Translations under genes and position numbers: made by a program | Notes under the pieces: model-generated | Seen by the model: the letters and a program-made list of their open reading frames with translations, nothing else | What the model was told of the DNA's origin: nothing | The model's database searches: none | Part shown: in pieces, positions 1 through 10,100 of the stretch | Layout: every line of letters starts with the position of its first letter | How positions within the stretch are numbered: position 1 is the first letter of the stretch | Origin: Anarhynchus alexandrinus | Taxonomy: Eukaryota; Chordata; Aves; Charadriiformes; Charadriidae | Direction: 5' to 3' | Assembly: GCA_008711295.1 (NCBI GenBank) | Contig: VUYV01000069.1 | Location: 645,667-709,666, forward strand | Length of the DNA stretch: 64,000 nucleotides

Positions 1-2255
1 TGCATATTTAATTATTTATGCAAAGTAGAGCAGGTCAAAGAGCAGAGAGTGTGTGTGCTACTCAGCCTTGCAATAATACACCAGAAATAATAAACTCCAT
101 CTGATTGTGTAAGACTACGAATCTTCCACCTTGAAGGATGGTGCCATATCTTCACAGATAGTGGTAGGTCTTATCTTTGGATTTTGATGAAAAACACAAG
201 CAAGTCCTGGATTTGTTCTATACCAGAAGATAAGTTAGGATGTTTCTCTGAACTGGGAATGGCACTATTAGAACCTGGTCCCATTCAAAACCCTTCACAC
301 CAATGCATCCTATTCTTCTTACAGGAATCATAGGCTAACATAGCCAATTACAGCCAAGCAAAAGATCAAATGAACATTGCTATGACTATATCAACGCATA
401 CTCAAACTGAATGCAATATCATCATACCCATCTTTGTTCTTCCTATGTCACTTAATCATGACCATCATAGCACACAACCTTCCCATGTCATTCTAAGGCA
501 CCTGCCAGCAGCTGCATTCTGGTGCCAAGACTTCTGGCTTCTGGGCACAACTGCAATGTGCATAACACACAAGTAATCATCTGCCATTGCCTGTCAAGAA
601 ATTACCTGAACATTTGTTCTAAGTGATTGACTCAACTTTTTTTATCGACCAATGTCCAGCACTTGCTTGGCTACTGCAGCTGATGATTTTGTTTGACGTC
701 ACCATGTCCAGAGTGAAAACACACGTGTAACAGTACTGATGGTAACTGACAGCCTCTTTTTTCAGGAGGAGGCCAGTATTAAATTAAAGGGATGAATTTT
801 AATTTTTAATTTTGGTGACAACAGCAACCCTCATATATTAACAAAGAAAATGCCCTTGACTAATAATAATAATAAACACATTGTAAGCATGAGATCACAA
901 CATTTTAAAGGTCTTTTTTTTAATTAAGTGTCAGTATATCCTCCAGAAAACTCAGATATGGAGTAAAGAACAGAGTTCAAACCCTTCATAGAATAAAATA
1001 ATGTTCTCACTAAACCAAAAAGCACTCCTGTGAGCTATGGAGTAATTTCTTAAAGGCAATAAGCTTAACATCACAATATTAAGATTTTTGTACAGGTTTT
1101 TGTACTTAATAATATAACAATATGGTCTCATGGTAGAGAAATTGAGGTGATGCCTGAAATGGTAGGCCAGATTAAGCAAGACTATGAACAGTTCATTTCA
1201 TTTAGGGACTCATTAATTACATAAAGAACCCAGAGAAACACAAGAATGTTTTAAGAAATGCAGTAGAACTAGCCTTATGAGTAACTTTCCCCTCAAAGTA
1301 GGGAAGGATCTAAAGCCTACCTTGAAATTAACTGAATCGTTAGTACACAACAGTTGAACTTCTCAAATCTCAGTCAATATTTCACTTATGCACAATTAAA
1401 TTATTCCACTTTTTACATGCTCAGGTCTCAGTTCATGCAGTTTGTACATAAGCAAAATGTTTTCTTTCTTGAGAAGAGCTGTGCTTATGCTGGCAACCCA
1501 ATTCATCATAGCAACTAAAAACCACCATTCATTTAAATTGTTATGGATGTCTGAAACAGGCTTTACTAATCTCAAAGTTGTTCAGAACAGTTGGAATAGG
1601 AACTCGATTTTAATCCTGAATTTTAACTTTCCAAAGAGCTCCTTCCATCTCTTAGAACTGAAAAAAAAATTCAGTTGCAAATACCTCTGTAATTTCAGAT
1701 GTTAGAAATATGACTCTTGAATGTTTTAATATTTATGGCCCCATCTCTATTTATGAAATGTTTTACCATTTGTAATTTAAAATGGAAGTCAGTATATGCA
1801 GCATTTCCCCGCCGTATTATGAAAACTACCACTGTATTGTGCTGGTAGGATTTTATGAATTTTATGAATTTTACATGGTGTCTATGTTACAGAATATTGT
1901 GTTTGGTGTCTCTTCTTGTGGGTATATTTCTGTTCTTCTAACGCATCATCTGTTGGTCATCTGTGCACAAATATATGGTTGATACATTTTTTATAATCTA
2001 GAGAAAGCAATGATTCTGTATACTGAATTAGAGCAGACAAAACCAAATTTAAGATCCAGATCTCTATTTTTTTCAAGCTTTGAGTTATGGCTCCCATTGA
2101 AGTAAGTATGCTTCCCTACAGCTTCATTATTCATATTTAGTAATTCATTGTATCTGCAGAAATAAACTAAAGCCATACAAACAGCAGAATTGACCTTGAA
2201 ATGCATAAAACTGAAAACAGTTAGTTAAATGAATTAACATGGGAGGTCATCTTAC
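1..2255 (-). other. CNTN1: Start of the intron following the CNTN1 signal-peptide exon
   Basis: AT-rich sequence with no exon that I can recognise. I looked on the minus strand for the expected first Ig-domain exon of contactin-1 (the GPIFEEQP region) and did not see it, so the intron continues past the window edge. Small simple tracts occur: a short TAA run near 860-878 and a 9-bp tandem (ttttatgaa) at 1851-1868. The short open frames here have no family features and look like chance. Confidence 0.6.
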
Positions 2256-2258
2256 CTG
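2249..2258 (-). promoter_or_regulatory. CNTN1: Splice donor of the CNTN1 start exon
   Basis: On the minus strand the junction reads GGCAG|GTAAGA, a near-perfect match to the metazoan 5' splice consensus. It interrupts the codon after its first base (phase 1). In mammalian CNTN1 the codon after the leader begins with G (Glu), so a phase 1 junction at this point fits the family. Confidence 0.8.
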
Positions 2259-2310
2259 CCAGGCAGAAGATGAAACAGGGCGTAATAAGATGATAGATGA
2301 AGAGCCACAT
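2256..2310 (-). CDS. CNTN1: Contactin-1 signal-peptide coding segment (partial CDS, first coding exon)
   Basis: Read on the minus strand from the ATG at 2310-2308, this gives MWLFIYHLITPCFIFCLAG, with the last codon split by the intron (phase 1). It is a classic secretory leader: a short start, a hydrophobic core and a small-residue cleavage area around Cys-Leu-Ala. From memory, chicken contactin-1 (F11) begins with a very similar leader sharing the I-x-H-L, CFI and C-x-A pattern, and human CNTN1 begins MKMW with matching bases before the second Met. Contactin-1 is a GPI-anchored neural adhesion protein with six Ig and four fibronectin III domains. It acts on axons and at paranodes with CASPR and neurofascin. 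The leader sends it into the ER. The start was chosen because A at -3 gives a fair Kozak context and matches the family start. The next exon (first Ig domain) is not in the window. Another secreted or adhesion protein is possible but less likely. Confidence 0.8.
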
Positions 2311-2385
2311 GGTTATCTTCTGTTCAGCGACTGTCTCAAAAGGAATTGTGCCTTGCAACACCAGCATTCAGAGAGCTAAAAATAC
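2256..2385 (-). other. CNTN1: CNTN1 start-codon exon (5' UTR plus signal peptide)
   Basis: This exon of about 130 bases is bounded on the minus strand by a pyrimidine-rich tract ending in gatcag (2407-2386) and by the donor CAG|GTAAG (exon end 2256). About 75 bases are 5' UTR and 55 are coding. A second AG ten bases further in would give an exon starting at 2375 instead. The UTR carries one upstream ATG at 2367, in frame with the main start and immediately preceded by an in-frame TGA. The boundaries come from splice consensus and from the leader resemblance, not from transcript data. Confidence 0.72.
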
Positions 2386-2408
2386 CTGATCAGAGAGAAA
2401 GAAAAAGT
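2386..2408 (-). promoter_or_regulatory. CNTN1: Splice acceptor of the CNTN1 start exon
   Basis: Minus-strand sequence here is a run of T and C ending gatcag, followed by the exon. The tract is long and nearly purine-free, as expected for a strong acceptor. A weaker AG lies ten bases downstream at 2376-2377 and could be used alternatively. An acceptor before the start codon means that at least one noncoding 5' exon lies at higher coordinates. Confidence 0.7.
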
Positions 2409-4098
2409 AGTGAATAATTCTGACACAAGGCTTTATCTCATATCACATTTAACTTGCCATATTATCTGTCTAAACTGAATACTTAAGAGTTAATATAGGA
2501 TAGAGAGTTTTAAATAACAAACACATTATCGAATTTGCTGGATCAAATTAATGATCTCTTTTATTCAGAGAGAACACTGCTTAAGAGTACTCACATTTTC
2601 CAGTGATAGTAAGTAACACGGCAAATGTTAATACTGAACATCCACTTTTAGACTTATCTTCCTAAACCAAAACTATGCTTTGTGTTGGATCTAGATCCTC
2701 TCTCTGAGAACACTTCACATTATTAGAAATATTAAAATAATACATAGTTTGCAATAAAATAAGGAAAGTCCAGATTCTATCCTCCTTCATCTCAGTAAAT
2801 ACTACATTACAACTAATGATTTCAAAGTCTGTAGAAAGAAAATCAGTGAAACCTAAGTACATTGATCTCTTTCAGGATTCATTTATTTTGGGTAGCATAT
2901 TCCTTTAAACTTTTAATATACAATTCATGATCTTCTGGAAAGGCAGTATTAAATTTGAGTTTCCTTTTAAATGTTTAATATAATCATTATTACAATGTCA
3001 TATTTGAAGTTTCCTCTTTTCCCTGTGGGAGAAACTCTGCTAAAGAAACACCCAGCTTCTTTTGAATATTCTAATATTTTAGATACCATTTTTCAGAATA
3101 CTTTACTTCTATAACATTTTTTACTTTTTTCAATCAGAATATTTTGCTAGCTTTTTGTTTCTGGCTGGTGGCTGTTATCTGTTTCTTTAGGGCAATGTTT
3201 GCAGTGTGCAATTTTCCATTCTGTTTAACGTATTTCTTGCCATGAATATATAAGTGCATCCTTTACATCCATCACATCTTGTTCATACATCTTCTCTTGA
3301 TTGGTTCTGCTGTAGCACTGGTTACGACCTTCCCACAGAGCTTATTGTTGTATCTCAGGCACACACTGATATTATCCATTCCTCTCAGCATATTCATTTT
3401 GTTACTATTTCCTTATAAAATATGCTTATACATACTTGAATAGCCTTCAGTAACATGCATCCTAGGACATGTTTGCATGCTAAGACAGCATTGTCACTTT
3501 TTGCAGGTTGTAATCTTGATGCTACTTTTCTTTAACTTCCCATGCCAAGTACTGATGACTCTGAAGTGGTTTCTGCCTTTTACTGAGACTCCTGCTCTTT
3601 CCAGGTATAAAATTTTTACTAAATTGTTCTCTCTTTCCAAAATCCAAATATTTTAGATCTCATTTTTAAACTGCCCTGTTTCCCACCTCCAACACCAATA
3701 AATGGGCAGTTTTGAATTTTGAAGCACATGTACAAACATACCTGACTCCCTAGGCATGCTTGGGATAAATGCTGGTCTGATTAACAGAGAGCCTCGGAGC
3801 TTTACACTTCTTCCTTCCTCCTCGTAATAATGCTAAGAAGACATTTATTTGAACATGCCTCAAACAGTGGGTTTTCCTTAGAAAAGAGTTCCATGTGGTG
3901 TTTTGTTAAACTCGTAGTGTAGGAAAATGGGAAGAAATATCACAAGAGAATCTCTTGGCTCAGAAATTACAGGAGCTGTTGCACTTCACATTTTTCTGGG
4001 TTTTAGCAGATTAAATCTTTAACAGAAATGTCAAAAACTTTATTAGTTGACATGACCCTAAAATCATAGCCATTTTATGAAAACAGTGCTCAGCAAAA
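2409..4098 (-). other. CNTN1: Intron DNA upstream of the CNTN1 start exon, no recognised element
   Basis: Unique-looking AT-rich sequence between the start exon and the long CR1 insertion. It has pyrimidine-rich patches around 3040-3700 on the plus strand. No open frame with domain features, no RNA gene and no repeat family was recognised. If the CNTN1 assignment is right, this is the 3' part of a 5' UTR intron. Confidence 0.5.
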
Positions 4099-4122
4099 CA
4101 CAGAATCACAGAATTACAGAAT
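4099..4122 (-). repeat. CR1 3'-terminal octamer repeat
   Basis: Three consecutive 8-base units on the plus strand (cacagaat, cacagaat, tacagaat), that is ATTCTGTR units on the element strand. These short tandem units take the place of a poly(A) tail in CR1 and mark the exact 3' end of the insertion. Confidence 0.9.
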
Positions 4123-4183
4123 GGCAGGGGTTGGAAGGGACTTCAGAGATCATCTAGTCCAACCCCCCTGCCAAAGCAGGTTC

Positions 4184-6975
4184 ACCTAGAGCAGGTTGCA
4201 CAGGACAACATCCTGGCAGGCTTTGAATATCTCCAGAGAAGGAGACTCCACAACCTCTCTGGGCAGCCTGTTCCAGTGCTCTGCCACACTCAAAGTAAAG
4301 AAGGTTTTCCTCATGTTGAGATGAAATTTCCTGTGTTCCAGCTTGTGCCCATTGCCACTTGTCCTGTCGCCAGGTACCATGGAAAAGAGTCTGGCCCCAT
4401 CCTCTTGACACCCGCCCTTTAGATATTTATAAGCATTGATGAGATCCCCTCTCAGTCTTCTCTTCTTCAGGCTAAACAGACCCAGGTCTCTCAGCCTCTC
4501 CTCATAAGAGAGGTGCTCCATTCCCTTGATCACCTTTGCAGCCTTCCGCTAGACTGTCTCCAGTAGCTCCCTGTCCTTCTTGAACTGGGAGGCCCAGAAC
4601 TGGATACAGCTCTCCAGATGCAGCCTCCCCAGGGTAGAGTGGAGGGGAAGGATGACATCCCTCGGCCTGCTGGCCATGATCTTTTTAATGCACCCCAGGA
4701 GACCACTGGCCTTCTTGGCCGCAAGGGTACATTGCTGCCTCATGGTTGACTTGTTGTCCACCCGGACTCCCAGGTCTCTCTCTGCATGGGGTTATTCCTC
4801 CCCAGGTGCAGGGCCCTACACTTGCCCTTGTTGAACCTCATTAGTTTCCTCTCTGCCCAACTCTCCCGCCTGTCCAGGTCTCGCTGTATGGTGGCACAAC
4901 CTTCTGGTGTGTCAGCCACTCCTCCCAGTTTTGTATCATCAGCAAACTTGCTGAGGATACAGTCTGTCCCCTCATCCAGGTCATTGATGAATAGACTGGG
5001 CCCAGTACTGACCCCTGGGGATCACCGCTAGTTACAGGCCTCCAAATAGACTCTGTGCCGCTGATCACAACCCTCTGAGCTCTGCCACTCAGCCAGTTCT
5101 CAATCCACCTCACTGTCCCCTCATCTAACCCACACTTCCTAAGCTTACCTATGAGGACGTTATGGGAGACTGTGTCAAAAGCCTTCCTGAAGTCAAGGTA
5201 GACAACGTCCACTGCTCTCCCCTCATCCACCCAGCCAGTCATGCCATCATAGAAGGTTATCAGATTCGTTAAACATGATTTCCCCTTGGTGAATCTATGT
5301 TGACCACACCGATAACCTTTTCCTCTACATGCTTAGAGATGACATCCAGGATGAGCTGTTCCATCAACTTTCCAGGGATGGAGGTGAGGCTGACTGGCCT
5401 GTAGTTTCCCAGGTCCTCCTTCTTGCCCTTTTTGAAGACTGGCATGACATTAGGTTTCCTCAAGTCCTCAGGCACCTCTCCTGTTCTCTATGGCCCTTCG
5501 AAGATGATGGAGAGCAGCTTCGCAATAGCTGCCAGCTCCCTCAACACTTGCGGATGCATCCCATCAGGGCCCATGGATTTGTGGGTGTCAAGTTTGCCTA
5601 AATGATCTCTAACCCAATCCTCCTTGATCAAGGGAGAGTCTTCCTTACTCCAGGCCCTCTCTCTTAACTTTGGGGGTCTGGGGTTCCTGAGGGCCGGCCT
5701 TAGCAGAAAAGACTGAAGCAAAGAAGGCATTCAGTAACTCCGCATTCTCTTCATCATCCATCACCCAAGCACCCACCTCATTCAGCAGCAGGCCCACATT
5801 TTCCCTAGTCTTCCTTTTTCTACTGATGTACTTGAAGAAGCCCTTCTTATTGTCCTTGACATCCCTTGCCAGATTTAATTCCAAGTGGGCCCTAGCCTTC
5901 CTTGTTGCATCCCTGCACACTCTGAAAACACTCCTATACTTCTTCCAAGTGGCCAGTCCCTCTTTCCACATTCTGTAAACTTCCTTCTTCCATTTGAATT
6001 TTTCCAGAAGCTCCTTGATCATCCATGCAGGTTTCCTGCCTCCTTTGCCTGATTTCTTGCTCCTAGGGAGGCATGGATATTGAGCTTGGAGGAAGAGGTG
6101 CTTAAATATTAACCAGCTCTCTTGCACACCCCTTCCTTCTAGAGCCTTAGCCCATGGGATTCCTCCACGCAGGTCTTTGAAGAGGCTAAAGTTAACTCTC
6201 CTGAAGTCCAGGGTTGTAATTCTACTTTTTGTCCTGCTTCTTCCATGCGGGATCCTGAACTCCACCATCTCATGGTCGCTGCAGCCAAGGCTATCCTTAA
6301 CCTTCACATCCCCAACTAGACCTTCTTTGTTTGTCAGCACAAGCTCCTGCAGCACACCTCTCCTCGTTGGTTCCTCCACCACCTGTGTCAAGAAGTTATC
6401 GTCAATGCTCTGCAGAAACCTCCGGGACTGTGTGTCCCTGGCTGTGTTGACTTTCCAGCCAATGTCAGGGTAGTTGAAGTCCCCCCATGAGAACCAGGGC
6501 CTGTGAATTTGCCCAAATAGCCCAGAGGCTATTTCCAGCTGTCTGTAGAAGGCCTCATTGTCTTCCTCTTCTGATCTGGTGGTCTGCAGTAAACACCCAC
6601 AACAGTGTCTCCCACATAAGCCTGCCCCTTAATTCTTACCCATAGGCTCTCAACACGTTCTTCACCCACCCGTAGGCAGAGCTTGAAACATTCCAGTTGC
6701 TCTCTCACATAAAAAGCAACTCCACCATCTTGCCTTGCTGGCCTGTCTTTCCTAAAAAGTGCATAGCCATCCATGACAGCATTCCAGTCATGTGAGTTAT
6801 CCCACCTTGTCTCTGTAATTGCGATGAGATCATAGTCCTGCGACCGCACACAGATCTCTAGTTCTTCTTGTTTATTCCCCATGCTGCGTGCGTTGGTGTG
6901 CACGCATTTCAGAGAGGTAGTCAAGCATGTGGGTTTCCCTGGAGGGAAGCAAGAGGATCCACCACAGCCATTCAC
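4184..6975 (-). pseudogene. CR1 ORF2 pseudogene (endonuclease plus reverse transcriptase)
   Basis: In intact CR1 this ORF encodes a protein that nicks target DNA and copies the element RNA in place. Here it is split over several frames. Frame 6975-6529 carries the endonuclease N-terminus, including TNARSMGNKQEELE and the catalytic-type ITETRWD. Frame 6391-5645 carries the endonuclease end with SDH and a basic linker. Frames 5730-5488 and 5475-5269 carry the first RT blocks (YRPVSLTS). Frame 5242-4841 carries RT motif A ([13 protein letters not shown]) and motif B as [10 protein letters not shown], where GVPQG is usual. The FADD motif C is present at about 4946-4933 but in another frame. Frames 4761-4549 and 4533-4186 give the C-terminal region ending ESPSLEIFK. 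Breaks include an apparent 1-base loss near 6570, an extra base in a C run near 6482-6487, and a deletion between motifs B and C near 5000. It cannot make a working enzyme. Confidence 0.93.
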
Positions 6976-7160
6976 GCCCTTGAGGTGGTTGGCCTTCTGG
7001 AACTCATCTTGGGAGGCACCTAAGGAGCATTTGTCACTGCTCTGCTTGGCCTAGCTTATCCCCCAGTTGGCTAAGTTGGTGTGAGCATTGCCACATTGGG
7101 CACCACCCCCCAAGTCCTTCAGTTTAAAGCCCACCTCACCAAGTTGGCACTAACGTTTTG

Positions 7161-10100
7161 TCAGACTCTGTCACACGAAGGATATTCATAATTATTTCAG
7201 ACATCTACCTTAAATGACCAAGGTATGAACTACTGTCTCTATATGATTCTTCCAAAAGACAGTGGTAGGTTAGATCAATAAACAACTTCGTATACTTTTC
7301 CAGCAGCCATACCCTGGCTACGAAGCTTCTTGTGTTATGACACTGCCTCGCCTGGAACATTTATTTCCAAGTGACATGAGTTAAATTGCATAGTTACGCT
7401 GAAATAATGCACATAATTAAACAGCAATGAAACAGGAACTCTGTTGGGAACCACGGTAATTACGCAGTAACTCATGGTGATAATAACTGTGTTCAAATGT
7501 ATTGATAGATGAAACTGCTAAGAGTAAACCTGTGTTCTGTCTCTGATGTGACAGGCACTGCTGCAGACAGACGATCCCTCCTCCCTCTCTTTTGGAGAAT
7601 CCAGGTTTGATTTTGGAAAGTTACCTTGTGCTCTAGCTCTCCAAAAATTCCTTTCTGTTGGCTCAGGAAAAATGGTTTGAACGCTGGTTCACATTGCAGT
7701 AAATAAAAATTGTGTCAGTAAATGCTATAAATACCTCATTTTATTCTGATACAAAAATATCCACCCTGCCAGGATTAAAATCCTTTCCTTGGTCTCACTT
7801 CTTTTGGCTGAGTGGGTTCTGTATATATAGCGCATCCATCCCTCCTGATTCCTCTCAGCTTGTGGATGAGAACTGAGGCTGTTAAACATCGCTCTGCTGA
7901 ATTTTGGCAGAACTGCCTGCTATGAGATGAGACAGCACGTAGGTTATCGTCTGTATATCTGAAGTAGTACGGCTGTACATGATGTTACCACCCAGCTGCC
8001 CAAGGACGCGTCCAGGCGTATTTGAGGCAGCAGCACTTGCGCTGGAGGCAGCACTGTGGGCTGCAATGCTCACACAGCATTATCTACTGCCTCTTTGGCT
8101 TTACAGCTCTCAACCGTTTTTCTTCGCAGAGTGAAAAGGATATTGTTGCCTAAGTCAAAATCATTCCCGAACAAAAGAACAGTCATTAGTACGACTCACT
8201 TTTCTCCACTGTGAAAGTAGAGAGTGATTGCATGTCTGGACATACTCCTTTAAGCCTGCACAGTACACTACCCTTCTTTTCTCACAACAAAGTATCGTAA
8301 TTTTAGCAAATGAGTAAGACATCTTAAAAATACGTAATAAAATGAGCCAGCACTGAACTGCAACTGTGTCAAGTTTAATTACTATCTAATGCTCATTAAC
8401 ACGTCTAGGTCCCTTTCGACTGTTCAGTTTCCCCAAAGGGCCAGGCACCACTACAGGGCCTTCGCCTTGCTAGATTCAAGAAAACTTCTGGTGAGCTGTC
8501 TGGAGTGCAATCCTCCCAAAGGAGGTGGGGGAAAACTAAGACATTGCCTGCTGATTAGAAAGCACTTTCAATTTTGAACATAGGGACCTCCCAGAACACT
8601 TCTGGAGGCTTGCACTGTCTCACGATGCTTCATTAGGATTAGGGTCGTTCCCAGGACACAAGGCTAAACCTGCCTCTCTTTGCTACCCGATTATAAGGAT
8701 TCTTTAATCTGTCAAAATGCGCTTGAGGAAAATGTCTATATTTTCTTCAATATTCCATGTGGCTTTCTTCAGGTCTTCACCAGACACTTTGGTCTTCATT
8801 AAGAGAAACAGACACTTGTTTTACAGCTATGAAAATAGCCAGTGTTTTGCATCCCTACTTAATGCAAACACGTAAATGACATCAACTCTTTGCAAGGGTA
8901 TAAAGCATTCATAATCTAGACACAAAAATAAATTACAACAGCAGGTAATGGAATTCAGATGAATAAAGATCACAGGATCAAAAGCAGTGCAAATAGGCTA
9001 CATAAACTACTAGATTCTAAATCAAAAACGGGTGGGAACAGACAAGGGAAAGCAGAGCCACAGTGGGAGATGTTAAAGGGGTGAAGAGGAAGCAGAGAGG
9101 AAGGAGCTCAGCATTACAGAGGGGGGGGATGTCATGTGGGACACGTAAGTGATGTCTGGGACGATGGAAGCAATAAGCTGACCACCAAAAGGGTGGTCAG
9201 AAAGAACGGCAGAGAGGGAAAGCAATGGAGATGGAGATGTAGGTAGATGAAGTTGCATGAGGATTAGCAGTCGCCTCTGTCAGTAAATCTCAACGTTTAC
9301 CATGGCAAGGTAAACGAACCTCCCTGAACCTCCCTTCCCAACGCTTTTGGCGTAGGAGCAGAGTGATCATCTGCATCAGCCTCTGACATCCACTCCGGGC
9401 TCCCTCTCAGGAACCCCAAGTGCTGAACAGGCAGAGAGAGGGCAAAAGAAAGCGTTTAGGAGCTCTGGTTTGGTACACTTAGCTCGGAGAGGTAAATCAA
9501 GATGCTTGTTATGATTCTCATTTCCTGGTATATTGTGATAATTATACACATTCAAGTTTCAGAATTGGTAGAGATTCTGTCCAGATTAGGCTATAAATAG
9601 ATACAACAATCTAGAAGAAATCTCTGGTTCTCCACCCTTTTTCAAAACATGAATATATATAATTGCAATAATTCACTAGTAAATTAACACAGTGGCAAGT
9701 TATAATCAAAGCCTTTTAGGAACTACACAATACGTCAACCTAATCAGTGTTTTGTATTTGTTTTTACTTCAGGCTCTTTTAGTGATTTCAGTAACCATCT
9801 AATTGCTTGTTATCTTGATTTTCTGAACAGAGTTGGCATTTTTTTGCTATGATAACTAACTCCTCATAAATCTTATTAGCTGCTCAGTATTTAGAATTCC
9901 CAAGAAACTTTTGAATTTAACAAAAATAATGCTGTACATTGCCTATTATTTATTGTATCACCCTTTGTCTTTTTCTATTATTTTGGTCTTTGCAATTTAA
10001 TTTAGTGATCAATCAATAAGTTCTGGCATCTAGGTTAGACTGTGCCATTAGAAGGGGCACTACATCTTATTCAAAAGTCTGGCTTCTCAACCATCACACA

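Larger units (their letters stand above)
4099..7160 (-). mobile_element. CR1 LINE retrotransposon, 5'-truncated, about 3.1 kb
   Basis: A non-LTR retrotransposon of the chicken repeat 1 family, read on the minus strand. Its 3' end is at 4099 with three octamers of the ATTCTGTG type, preceded by the familiar segment in which the bases for a GGTTGGACTAG-like tail lie next to the terminal stop. Going upstream (higher coordinates) it holds broken ORF2 with reverse transcriptase, then the AP-type endonuclease, then a stretch ending near 7160 that corresponds to the junction between ORF1 and ORF2. Most of ORF1 and the true 5' UTR are missing, as is normal for CR1 copies because reverse transcription stops early. 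I saw no clear target-site duplication. The copy is easy to read, so it is much younger than the fragments at 34715, 44470 and 48785. The 5' boundary is uncertain by some tens of bases. Confidence 0.95.

Noticed and set aside
1..2255. Search for the next CNTN1 exon (first Ig domain)
   Set aside because: No minus-strand match to the expected GPIFEEQP region was visible, so it must lie outside the window.
4580..5605. Plus-strand frames inside the long CR1
   Set aside because: They are antisense shadows of CR1 ORF2, whose minus-strand frames carry the family motifs.
7815..7830. TATATATAG string as a promoter
   Set aside because: AT-rich DNA gives many such strings; no initiator, CpG or exon follows.
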